Assembly (NCBI RefSeq): GCF_007000325.2
Contig: NZ_CP117268.1
Location: 620,001 to 684,000, forward strand
Direction: 5' to 3'
Source: Rhizobium rhododendri
GTDB lineage: Bacteria; Pseudomonadota; Alphaproteobacteria; Rhizobiales; Rhizobiaceae
Length of the DNA stretch: 64,000 bases
Part shown: positions 52,143 through 60,402 of the stretch, piece by piece
Layout of the letters: each line of letters begins with the position of its first letter
Numbering within the stretch: the stretch's first letter is position 1
Made by a program: the position numbers and the translations under genes
Notes under the pieces: model-generated
Databases searched by the model: none
The model's input: the letters and a program-made list of their open reading frames with translations, nothing else
What the model was told of the DNA's origin: nothing

Positions 52143-52405
52143 CATCCCCACGTCCGCTCGGATCCAGTGTGGTTGCCGTACGGGTTGCTATTTTGGTCAG
52201 CCGCACCGCATCTCGCCGGACGGAGTGTATTGCTACCTACGTCAGTCAGGTCCTTTTGCTAATTTCAGCGGCGCGCTTAGCCTATCTCTTACCATGTACC
52301 AATCATTCGATTGCCGATGCCGCACCGGTTCGCGGTGAAAGTGAGCCTAGTATCTCAACAAACTCGTCTCGTCGCCTTTGGGAATATTTTAGAATTGGAG
52401 AATTC

Positions 52406-54349
52406 ATGTCCGCCACGAGGTTCCTTGCGTCTTACGCAACTCTGCTTCTCAGTGCTTCGACGGCAATAGCTGGTGTGAACGGCCCTATCAGATCAGTGAC
52501 CCTTTCCTCCGGGGGCTTGGCTGAGATTGTCAGGTCAGCCACTATCGATGATAGTGCAGGGCTCGATATCGACGTTCCCATTGACCAGGTTGATGACATC
52601 CTCAAAAGCCTTGTCATCCGCGATGACAAGGGCCGCGTTAAAAGTATGTCGCTCACTGGCCCAAAACCCGTAGACGAGACATTTAAGACATCACCGTTCA
52701 AGCCTTCTGATTTGGCGTCGCTGCCCTCGCTTCTCAACTCTATCAAGGGGAGCCGTATCCGGGTGGGCGACGGGCAAGAGGGCATGGTGCTCGGCGTGAC
52801 CGACATTCCGGGCAATGCCCAGTCGAGTTTGAGTTGGCAATTGTCGCTTCTGCGTGATGACGGCACCATGTCTATGGTCGCGATACCGGGCACCGCCATC
52901 TCCATTGTAGATCCGACGCTCAAGACAAAGCTAAAAAGGGCTATGCAGATAATTGGGAAAGCTAATTTGGATGTCGCCCGGAATATCCACATCGAGCTAG
53001 ACCGGCAAGACAGTCGAAACGTTGACGTTTCGTACGTTGTACCGGCGCCAATCTGGAAGACCTCATACCGTTTGGTTACTGGAGTGGATGGTTCTGTCAG
53101 ACTTCAGGCTTGGGCCGTATTCGAAAATGCTTCTGGCGAAGACTGGAGCGATGTTGGGATCACCTTATCATCTGGGCAACCGGTAACGTTGAGGCAACGG
53201 CTCTATGACCATTTCTGGAGGCAACGCCTCGAGGTCCCTATGGATACATCCGAACTTGGTGTCAATCAGCCACCACCTGGGGCTCTACTGGCCAAACGAA
53301 GCATGCCACCGCTCGCAATAGCGCCGCCACCGCCGGCTCCCATTGCAGCAACGAGCAGGAGTAACGACGGGTCGATGGCTCATGCTGCGGATCCCGGACT
53401 GACAGTTGAGGGAAATGTCACTTCGACGTTTGTGCTTTCAGGCCGCTACAATATCAAAAATGGTGACACAATCGCCGTGCCCATCCTGGATCACGATGCT
53501 AAGGCAGAAATGGTATCGCTTTTCCGTCCCGAAAGCGGGAGCGAGCATCCGACCGCTGCGTCGCTCGTCGACAACGATAGTGGCGTGAGCCTGCCGCCTG
53601 GCATCATCACTGTCTACGATGGAAAGCAGGGTTTCGTCGGCGACGCCCAGATCCCAGCTCTTCCAAACGGTCAAAAGCAGGCCGTCAGCTTTGCGCTTGA
53701 CCAGAAGGTTTCTATCACGACCGAGCCTAAATCAAAAACCACCATCACACGGATTAGGGTCGTTAACGGGTTGATCTATACATCATCCGTGACAAGTCAG
53801 GAAATCATATACAAAATCAGGGGTGCTAGCGATGCTCCCCGGACCATTCTCATCGAGCAGGACAAGCAGCCCGGCTGGTCATTCAAAGCAGACGGTATGA
53901 TCGAGGGTACAGTCACCAAAGATCGGATGAAAATTGAACTGCGAACAGGGGAGGTCAAAGCTGCCAAAGCCAGCCTTTCGATCGTAAATGAAGAAAGCAC
54001 AGCCTTGGCGGACGCAGAACCCGATGCGCTAATGCAGTGGCAGGATGCTGCAGCCGATCCTGCGATGCGTGCAAAACTTGCCGAGCTATCGACCGCAAAG
54101 GCGGAGCAAGATGGGGCAAACCGGAAGCTGAGTGCGCTGGACGAGGAGTTTGCTCGTGTTGAAGCGGACCAGCAACGTGCGAGAAGCAATCTTCAATCGG
54201 TTGGTTCGGGAGACACCAAATCTCGGTTCGAAAAATTGCTGAACTCCACCGAGAATAAATTGGAAAATATCGAGAAATTGCGGGGGGAGCAGCGCGAGAT
54301 TATAAGCGTAGCGAGCGAGAAGGTTTCGGCCGCAATTAGATCGTTCTAA
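52406..54349 (+). CDS. DUF4139-type secreted protein
   Basis: 647 residues with a signal peptide ending near TAIAGVN. Characteristic segments are VSYVVPAPIWKTSYRLVTGV and WAVFENASGEDWSDVGITLS, the conserved core of DUF4139 (mucoidy-inhibitor A-like family). A proline-rich linker lies near residues 310-325, and the last 90 residues form a coiled coil (QQRARSNLQSVGSGDTKSRF region). TTGGAG precedes the ATG at 52406; the upstream frame to 52139 is ignored. Function unknown; likely envelope-associated. Confidence 0.8.
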   Translation: MSATRFLASYATLLLSASTAIAGVNGPIRSVTLSSGGLAEIVRSATIDDSAGLDIDVPIDQVDDILKSLVIRDDKGRVKSMSLTGPKPVDETFKTSPFKPSDLASLPSLLNSIKGSRIRVGDGQEGMVLGVTDIPGNAQSSLSWQLSLLRDDGTMSMVAIPGTAISIVDPTLKTKLKRAMQIIGKANLDVARNIHIELDRQDSRNVDVSYVVPAPIWKTSYRLVTGVDGSVRLQAWAVFENASGEDWSDVGITLSSGQPVTLRQRLYDHFWRQRLEVPMDTSELGVNQPPPGALLAKRSMPPLAIAPPPPAPIAATSRSNDGSMAHAADPGLTVEGNVTSTFVLSGRYNIKNGDTIAVPILDHDAKAEMVSLFRPESGSEHPTAASLVDNDSGVSLPPGIITVYDGKQGFVGDAQIPALPNGQKQAVSFALDQKVSITTEPKSKTTITRIRVVNGLIYTSSVTSQEIIYKIRGASDAPRTILIEQDKQPGWSFKADGMIEGTVTKDRMKIELRTGEVKAAKASLSIVNEESTALADAEPDALMQWQDAAADPAMRAKLAELSTAKAEQDGANRKLSALDEEFARVEADQQRARSNLQSVGSGDTKSRFEKLLNSTENKLENIEKLRGEQREIISVASEKVSAAIRSF

Positions 54350-54639
54350 CGGGTGGTTGGCAGAGGTCAAACGCAATCGCGGTGGTCGTAATTATCCGCA
54401 AGTCATCAGGCAACCGTCAACGACGAGCTTATATTGCGCGGACGAAGACATTTTGACAGAATCGACGGAACTCCAATGGGGGTCATCTGCATGCTTTCTT
54501 TTCGTTCTTTGCCTCTTTGCGGTCCATGCCGCCCAGCGGTTGGTGTGCCGTCCTTCGATTGCGAGAAGGCCAAGTCCAAAGGCAATTTGTCGGAAAGCCG
54601 CGCTTGCGGCCTTAGATTAGCCATTGCCGTTGAATCAGA

Positions 54640-55014
54640 AACTGCGGTCGGAGTTTGATCCCAAATTCGCCACCGCCTTGGAGGAGGATAAGCGCTGGTT
54701 AGTCGGCGCTCGCGGCGAAATCGTCAAGGCCCTGACCGAGAAGAGCGTGCCGGATCTCGGCGAGTTCCAAAGGATCGCCTGTGGCGCGCTGCACGAGTTC
54801 GCGAGCGGTGGTTTGGGCATCGTCAATGGCTCGGCTGCCGCCCGAACCAGAGGTCCGTAATCTGGTGGTGACGCGGCCAGATCTGTTCATTCCGGCACTG
54901 GCGCAGGTCGGTCTCCATCGTGATCGGGTTATCTTTGTAGGATCCGACAAGGAGGAAGACGTGCTCGCCAACATGGAAGAGGGGCTGTCCTCCTGGGGAG
55001 ACCGCGGAAAAATG
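54640..55014 (+). pseudogene. imuA remnant (RecA-like SOS mutagenesis protein)
   Basis: Two frames together read like ImuA: CGALHEFASGGLGIVNGSAA, then after a frameshift near 54855, VTRPDLFIPALAQVGLHRDR and VIFVGSDKEEDVLANMEEGL. ImuA works with ImuB and DnaE2 in damage-induced mutagenesis, but neither partner is present here and the N- and C-terminal parts are missing. Ends are approximate. The flanks 54350-54639 and 55015-55416 show no recognised gene. Confidence 0.6.
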
Positions 55015-55416
55015 GTCAGTCCTGATTCCGGCCGTCGTTTGCATCGAACCCGCACGGTTCAATGCTCCCAAAAGGCTGCTCAATGGCGTCACGTCCAAGG
55101 TCTTCACGGAAGCGTCCGGCACTTGGAACGAAGCGGCCTCGTCGCTAGGCGCGTGGTTACGACCCAACATTGGGTGTTGAATACTCGATCACGCCGCTTG
55201 GCTGTTCACGTTGTCAATCGGCTTGGTAACGGGACCCTTGCCGGCTCCCGAAGGAGTTGACGCAATCTCGATGACGTCAGGGTGCCCCCACGATACGTGC
55301 CTAACGCCCATACATCAGGCGTTTGATGAGTTTGAGCTTATGCGTCCCATACATGAGGTCGCAGTGTATCTTCCGTCTCCATCCCATTTGGGGGGATAGA
55401 CCAATGCCTGCTGCAG

Positions 55417-56247
55417 TCATTTGAGGGTCTGGGTTGGCGGAAAGGTCTTATCCGAAAGGCAGACTTTCAACCATTCATCCCCTAGTCCGTCATCCGCCTC
55501 GGGATCCAGTTTCTCCAGCGCCCCCCCCACTGGGCCATCGCTCCCCACTTCGGGACGGCTATCCCACCCCCCGTCGGGCGTCGCATCGCAGATGTCGTCC
55601 TTGCAAAGGGCTGTGACCTTTACCTGGCCAGCCACAACGTTTGCGACAAACCGCGTCGTGTAAGCACGAAAGGTCGCCCAGTCCTGCGTCTCGCCACAGA
55701 TTCGGTCATTGTTCTGATACTGAGCAGTTCCGAAACAGGCGTAGTCGTAACCAAGGTCCCCCGCGTTATGAGGTAAAAAGTTGCAAGAGGAAGAGAAGCC
55801 GGCGGAAGGGCCGCCAGTGAACTGAGCGCCGAACTCACGTTGTTTTAGAGCCGCCTGGATCAGGCTTGGTTGCTTCGAGCCTTCGTCCGATTTCGCTTTC
55901 AAGATTTTCGTGCGATCCTCGGTGGCGTGAAGAACGAGGCTGCGTTGCAACGGCTTGGGGTAACCCTCGCCAGTCATACCATTGGTGGCCCCGTCAAGGT
56001 TGCCAAACGCATCATCTCGAGCGGCCACCCAACGCTTCTGGCTGACAATAAGCATGGTATGGATTTGTGGGTCCGGGGCGGCTTTGAGGATCTCAGCATA
56101 GGCCCTACCCATTGCCACATCGGCGCGCAAGAGGCTGGCATCATCGCAAATCATGTGCTCGATATGGCTGGAGGCTCGAGTGCAGTCAATCGCATGCGCG
56201 GCCGACGGCAGCGACGCTGCGGCTGCGGCTGCAAGCAGGTATTTCAT
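55417..56247 (-). CDS. Secreted LprI/DUF1311-type protein
   Basis: 276 residues. Signal peptide (MKYLLAAAAAASLPSAAHA) leads into an LprI-type domain: IDCTRASSHIEHMICDDASL, LRADVAMGRAYAEILKAAPD and VSQKRWVAARDDAFG. The C-terminal domain (FSSSCNFLPHNAGDLGYDYA, then CFGTAQYQNNDRIC) matches that of the protein at 42432-43343, so the two are full-length paralogues on opposite strands. Probably periplasmic. It is at the right edge of the exported-protein island. Confidence 0.78.
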   Translation of the reverse strand: MKYLLAAAAAASLPSAAHAIDCTRASSHIEHMICDDASLLRADVAMGRAYAEILKAAPDPQIHTMLIVSQKRWVAARDDAFGNLDGATNGMTGEGYPKPLQRSLVLHATEDRTKILKAKSDEGSKQPSLIQAALKQREFGAQFTGGPSAGFSSSCNFLPHNAGDLGYDYACFGTAQYQNNDRICGETQDWATFRAYTTRFVANVVAGQVKVTALCKDDICDATPDGGWDSRPEVGSDGPVGGALEKLDPEADDGLGDEWLKVCLSDKTFPPTQTLK

Positions 56248-56466
56248 TGTGTGTCGTTCCTTTGCTGATAACCTGTTGCCTCAATCATTCACCTGTGCCG
56301 GGAAACGATCTTCGTCCAGCGTAAAAACGCAGTAAAATTATCACGACGGTGTAAGCCGCACAAGATCGCGGCGTCACCGGGCTCGTGAGTCCCAGTTCTC
56401 ATAGACATCCAGACCGAGGGATCTGTTATTGGGATCCGTCTTTGAAGGGCTTCTACAGCCGGGCCA

Positions 56467-56490
56467 ACGGTTCGAATCCTATCAAGGCGA
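56467..56490 (+). repeat. Dispersed short repeat, right-hand copy
   Basis: Contains CGGTTCGAATCCTATCAAGG, differing by very few bases from the copy at 14492-14515. It lies in the 56248-56707 gap, which holds no recognised gene, between the LprI-type paralogue and the ParDE pair. Confidence 0.6.
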
Positions 56491-56572
56491 CCTTTCTTTG
56501 AACGGTACTCATGCCATTTCATTCGTCTTGCGGTGTTGGCCGACCTCTATTTGATGCGGGTTGTCTCACGAA

Positions 56573-56598
56573 GCAGCCCCCGATTTGTTTGGGGCTGC
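56573..56598 (-). terminator. Hairpin, candidate terminator after parDE
   Basis: GCAGCCCC and GGGGCTGC form a perfect 8-bp stem with a 10-nt loop, about 110 bp past the ParE stop. No clear T-run follows on the minus strand. It could terminate the parDE transcript. Confidence 0.45.
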
Positions 56599-56707
56599 GA
56601 TCTTATTGAGGGCTTGGGCGGGGCCGATAGGCAGGATACGGCACATCCCGGTCCTGAAAATATTTAATAATTCCCGCAATCATGGAGAGAGCGGCGAAAA
56701 CCGGAGC

Positions 56708-57022
56708 TCACTGCTTCCGTTCTTTCAGGACTTCCTCGGTGATGTCGCGGCCGCGCGCGAACACGCCGAGGATCAGTACATCATCGCCCCGTACCGAGAA
56801 CGCCACGCTGACGCTACGTTTGTAGCCAATGATGCGCAAGCCGGGAACCGAGCTTTCCCGAATGGTTCCACGGTGCGGGAAGTTCTCCAGGCCCTCAATG
56901 AAAGTCATCACGCCGTCCACGTATTCGGCGGCAATCCGGTCGCCTGCCTCCATGGCGATATCTACATACAGGGCGTCGAGTTCAGCTTCCGCCTGCAAGT
57001 TATAGATAATGCGGTAAGCCAT
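56708..57022 (-). CDS. parE: ParE/RelE-family toxin
   Basis: 104 residues of the RelE/ParE fold: MAYRIIYNLQAEAELDALY at the N-terminus, FPHRGTIRESSVPGLRIIGY and VLILGVFARGRDITE at the end, the segment that places the active-site region in ParE. ParE toxins inhibit DNA gyrase. It begins 2 bp after the antitoxin stop, the usual antitoxin-first order. Both genes look intact, so this is probably a working toxin-antitoxin module. Confidence 0.88.
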   Translation of the reverse strand: MAYRIIYNLQAEAELDALYVDIAMEAGDRIAAEYVDGVMTFIEGLENFPHRGTIRESSVPGLRIIGYKRSVSVAFSVRGDDVLILGVFARGRDITEEVLKERKQ

Positions 57023-57024
57023 TC

Positions 57025-57288
57025 CTATTTGGCGTTCGTAGCATTTCGGCGTTTAGCCTCAAAACGGGCGCGGACCGTTTCGGCCGAGACGCCCATCGTT
57101 GGATCCGTTATCAGCTGATCATAGCGACGTGGGATCTCCTCGTTCAGCCAACGTTCGCGGGCTGCGTCGTTGTCCTCCAGGAGCCGCAGAGCGGCCCGGA
57201 CGACTTCGCTGGCATTGCTATAACGGCCAGATTCCAGCTGTTTCTTGACGAATTCCTCGTAATGTTTTCCGAGCGCGACGTTTGGCAT
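57025..57288 (-). CDS. parD: ParD-family antitoxin (ribbon-helix-helix)
   Basis: 87 residues. MPNVALGKHYEEFVKKQLES followed by GRYSNASEVVRAALRLLED is the ParD ribbon-helix-helix DNA-binding region, and the C-terminal tail is charged and probably wraps the toxin. GAGGGA precedes the ATG at 57288; the frame extends to 57351. It should neutralise ParE and repress its own promoter. Confidence 0.88.
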   Translation of the reverse strand: MPNVALGKHYEEFVKKQLESGRYSNASEVVRAALRLLEDNDAARERWLNEEIPRRYDQLITDPTMGVSAETVRARFEAKRRNATNAK

Positions 57289-57383
57289 AATCGGTCCCTC
57301 CTTTACTTTTACAGTATGGCGCAGCTCATCTTTTATGGCAATAGATGTCAATCTTAGACATGGCGCCTCCCTTGGCGGATAGC

Positions 57384-58778
57384 CTAAGCCACCCCAGCTA
57401 ACAAAAACTTGCCTGCGCCCTGCGTCACAGAAACCTTGCCTTCGCTCATCACCAGACGGCCGCGAGCAATCGTTCCGATTGGCCAGCCGACCACCTCGAG
57501 GCCTTCATAAGGTGTGTAGTCGATTGCATGCTGCATCAGGCCGTTGTTGAGTGTTACCCGCTTCTCGGCATCCCATATTACCAGATCGGCATCGGCGCCG
57601 GGAGCAATCGTGCCTTTGCGCGGGTAAAGTCCAAAACGCTTTGCGGGACTGGTTGCGGTTAATCGCACGAAGTCGTTGAGATCGATGCGACCTTTCACGA
57701 CGCCTTCGCTGAAGACGATTGCCATTCGCGCGGCAAGGCCAGGAACGCCATTTGGAATACGGGTGAAGTCGGCGTCGGGGCCATTCATCCATTTGCCTTG
57801 CGTGCCTGCAAAGCTGTAGCCGCAATGGTCAGAGGAAATCACATCCAGCGTGCCGGCGCGGATTGCAGCCCACAATCCCTCGGCATCTCCTGCGTCGCGC
57901 GGGCTCGGGCTGCACATGAATTTGGCACCTTCGCGGTCCGGCCGGCTCATGTCGGCGGCAGTGAGCACGAGATATTGCGGGCAGGTCTCCGCCGTCACCT
58001 TGACCCCGCGACGCTGCGCCCTGGCAATCTCCTCCGCCACTTCCGCGCACGACACGTGAAAAATGTGAATCGGTTGGCCAACGAGTTCGGCAAGGGCGAT
58101 TGCGCGGTATGTCGCCTCACGCTCTACGACCTTGGGTCGTGAGAGCGCATGGGACGCCGGTTCGCTGCGACCCTCCGCAAGCAGTTTTTCTGAGCGCCAG
58201 CGGATCGCATCGTAATTCTCGCAGTGAACACACACTGTCGCGCCCCACTGTCTGGCTGCTTCGAGCACGCGTAGAAACTGCCGGTCATCGATGTGCAGCG
58301 GGTCGTAGGTGAGGAAAACCTTGAGGCTTCGTATCCCGGCCTCAATCAGAGCGGGAATCTCCGTTCCGATCACTGAATCGGTCGGATCGGTAATGATCTG
58401 ATGAAACGCGTAATCGATCGGCGATCGGGCGGCGCGCGCCTGATAGTCGCCGAAATGGGCGGCGATCGGCTCGCCCTTGAACTGAGGTGCAAAGGGAATG
58501 ACGGTCGTGGTGCCACCGGCAAAGGCCGAAATGCCCGCGGTAAGGAAGGTCTCTTCGTGGACGCTGCCATCGGCCTCAAGTTGCTCGATATGGCAGTGGC
58601 TGTCGACGCCCCCCGGCATCACCAGCTTGCCCTCGGCCTCAATCACGTCGCGGCCATCCAGCCTGAGCCCGAGCGCGGCGATGCGTCCGTCGTTGATGCC
58701 GATATCTCCCTTGAACGTATCGGAGGCGGTGACGATGGTGCCTCCGCGGACAACGAGATCAAATTCCTGCATTATCAT
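57384..58778 (-). CDS. Dihydropyrimidinase/D-hydantoinase-like amidohydrolase
   Basis: 464 residues of the cyclic amidohydrolase family. Metal-site motifs are present: DSHCHIE, the carboxylated lysine in SLKVFLTYDP, HCENYD, HVSC and SSDHCGYS. KFMCSPSPRD and TRIPNGVPGLAARM also match dihydropyrimidinases. It hydrolyses a cyclic amide such as a hydantoin, dihydropyrimidine or related lactam. Its start overlaps the GntR stop (ATGA), and it is the last of six genes each overlapping the next by 4 nt. Confidence 0.87.
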   Translation of the reverse strand: MIMQEFDLVVRGGTIVTASDTFKGDIGINDGRIAALGLRLDGRDVIEAEGKLVMPGGVDSHCHIEQLEADGSVHEETFLTAGISAFAGGTTTVIPFAPQFKGEPIAAHFGDYQARAARSPIDYAFHQIITDPTDSVIGTEIPALIEAGIRSLKVFLTYDPLHIDDRQFLRVLEAARQWGATVCVHCENYDAIRWRSEKLLAEGRSEPASHALSRPKVVEREATYRAIALAELVGQPIHIFHVSCAEVAEEIARAQRRGVKVTAETCPQYLVLTAADMSRPDREGAKFMCSPSPRDAGDAEGLWAAIRAGTLDVISSDHCGYSFAGTQGKWMNGPDADFTRIPNGVPGLAARMAIVFSEGVVKGRIDLNDFVRLTATSPAKRFGLYPRKGTIAPGADADLVIWDAEKRVTLNNGLMQHAIDYTPYEGLEVVGWPIGTIARGRLVMSEGKVSVTQGAGKFLLAGVA

Positions 58779-59464
58779 GTCCTCCGACGAGCCGGGCTAA
58801 TGTCGCGCCCGCTTACGATATCGAGAATTTCAGAGGCGACGTTGCGCAGATGGGTCACCATCATCGCCCTTGCGCGCCGGCCGTCGCCCCTGGCAAAGGC
58901 ATCCAGAAGGGCAACATGCTCCGCCGCATCGGCTGCAACTCGACCAGCCGGACTGGTGAGTTCAAACAGACGCGTGGTGACACGCAGTTGCCGTATCATC
59001 CGCACAAGGACATCGTTGCCAAGCGCCTGCGGGAAAAGCATGTGCAATCGGTCATCTGTATCCCAATGTTCCGCGGCCTGCGCTTCCAACGTGCCGAGGC
59101 GGAGAATATCGCTACGCAGCGCGTCGATTGTTTCCGGCTTGATGCGGCCGACCGAGAGCTCGACGGCTTCGCCTTCCAGAAGCTCGCGAACCTTGAGCGC
59201 CTGAAAAAACTCCACCGGCTGCACCTGGCGCACGGCGTAGGAGCGTGACCCCTGCTTGACAAGCAGGCCTTCTGCGGCCAGCCGCAGGATCGCCTCTCGT
59301 ATCGGCGTGCGCGAAATGTCGAGCTGCTGGCCCAGCCGTCCTTCAACGACAAGGCTGCCGCCAGGCAGCTTGCGCGTCAGGACAAGGCGGCTAAGTTCGT
59401 CATAGGCCCGCTCCGCGAGGCTTGCTTCACCAGTCATAACCGACATGAGACCATCATCAGTCAT
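58775..59464 (-). CDS. GntR-family regulator, FCD domain
   Basis: 229 residues. Winged helix LGQQLDISRTPIREAILRLA with GLLVKQGSRSYAVRQ, then an FCD helical domain (DDRLHMLFPQAL, EHVALLDAFARGDGRRARAM, THLRN). It lies inside the catabolic operon, overlapping both neighbours by 4 nt, so its level rises with the enzymes. A GTATAC-centred sequence at 63295-63304 in the divergent promoter region is a possible operator. Confidence 0.88.
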   Translation of the reverse strand: MTDDGLMSVMTGEASLAERAYDELSRLVLTRKLPGGSLVVEGRLGQQLDISRTPIREAILRLAAEGLLVKQGSRSYAVRQVQPVEFFQALKVRELLEGEAVELSVGRIKPETIDALRSDILRLGTLEAQAAEHWDTDDRLHMLFPQALGNDVLVRMIRQLRVTTRLFELTSPAGRVAADAAEHVALLDAFARGDGRRARAMMVTHLRNVASEILDIVSGRDISPARRRT

Positions 59465-60402
59465 GCGTCACAACCCAGAAGTCCGGCGTCAACGAGCGCC
59501 TGCCGAAGTCTTGTCATTTCTGCCGGCGGAAGGTCGGTGATCGGAGCGCGTGGACTGCCATTGCGCCAAAGCCCGAGCAACTGCATGCACGCCTTGAGGC
59601 GGGCCGTGGCCCATCCCATCGGATGCGCGCCATAGATGGCGTTTGCCAGGGGCTGAATGCGCTCATTCAATGCACGCGCCATATCCATATCGCCCTCTTG
59701 CACCGCACGATCAAGCGCTACGATCTCCCGCGGCATGATGGCTGCCAAGCTGACGAGACTACCCTCGCTGCCAATCGCAAAGCAAGGGAGCAAATGCTCG
59801 TCGCCGGATGCCATGACCTCGACATGCGGGGCCACCCGTTTGACGAGCCGGCGGTTTCGGTCATAGGTATTGCTCTCCCAGCTCCCTTCCTTGATACCCA
59901 CGACGGTCGGCAGCTGAACCAGCTCGGAAAGGACCTCGGGCCTGTAGGCAAGCGAGGACGCGACGCCAGCCTGGTAGAGCATCATCGGCGTTGAAGCCAC
60001 CGCGGCGATCTGGCGATGATGGGTTACAGCCATGGCGTTGTCCTGCGACAACGCCCAGGAAAACGGCGGGAAGACCAGAATGGAATCGGCGCCCGCCCTG
60101 GCTGCATCATCGGCATGGCAAGCGGCTTCTGCCGTTGACTCACACAACAGTCCCGAGACAACGATATGGGTGCGGCCAATCGTTTCAACGGCGATCTCGG
60201 TAACGCGGCGACGTTCATCGCGGGTCAACAGAAAGTTCTCTCCGGCGTGACCGTTGCAAAGGACGCCGACGATGCCCGCTTCGGCGGTGACGCTACGAAA
60301 ATGATCGGCCAGCACTTCCTCATCGATCGTGCCGTCATCGCGAAACGGCGTGAGGGTTGCGACGTAGATGCCGCGAAAAGGGTGATCTATGGCAGGTATC
60401 AA
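59461..60402 (-). CDS. Dihydrodipicolinate synthase (DapA)-family lyase/deaminase
   Basis: 313 residues. The Schiff-base lysine K171 (VVGIKEGS) and Tyr143 (MLYQAG) of the family are present, and GHAGEN replaces the TTGE loop of true DapA. The start is TTG at 60402, preceded by GAGGAGG and overlapping the upstream stop as TTGA; the longer frame to 60864 has no homology. Beside a D-hydroxyproline-dehydrogenase-like trio, it could be a pyrroline-4-hydroxy-2-carboxylate deaminase, but another 2-keto-acid aldolase role is possible. Confidence 0.85.
   Translation of the reverse strand: MIPAIDHPFRGIYVATLTPFRDDGTIDEEVLADHFRSVTAEAGIVGVLCNGHAGENFLLTRDERRRVTEIAVETIGRTHIVVSGLLCESTAEAACHADDAARAGADSILVFPPFSWALSQDNAMAVTHHRQIAAVASTPMMLYQAGVASSLAYRPEVLSELVQLPTVVGIKEGSWESNTYDRNRRLVKRVAPHVEVMASGDEHLLPCFAIGSEGSLVSLAAIMPREIVALDRAVQEGDMDMARALNERIQPLANAIYGAHPMGWATARLKACMQLLGLWRNGSPRAPITDLPPAEMTRLRQALVDAGLLGCDA

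Noticed and set aside
53281..53345. Proline/alanine-coding repetitive stretch
   Set aside because: It is the proline-rich linker of the DUF4139 protein, not a DNA repeat or CRISPR. No regularly spaced repeats were seen anywhere in the window.
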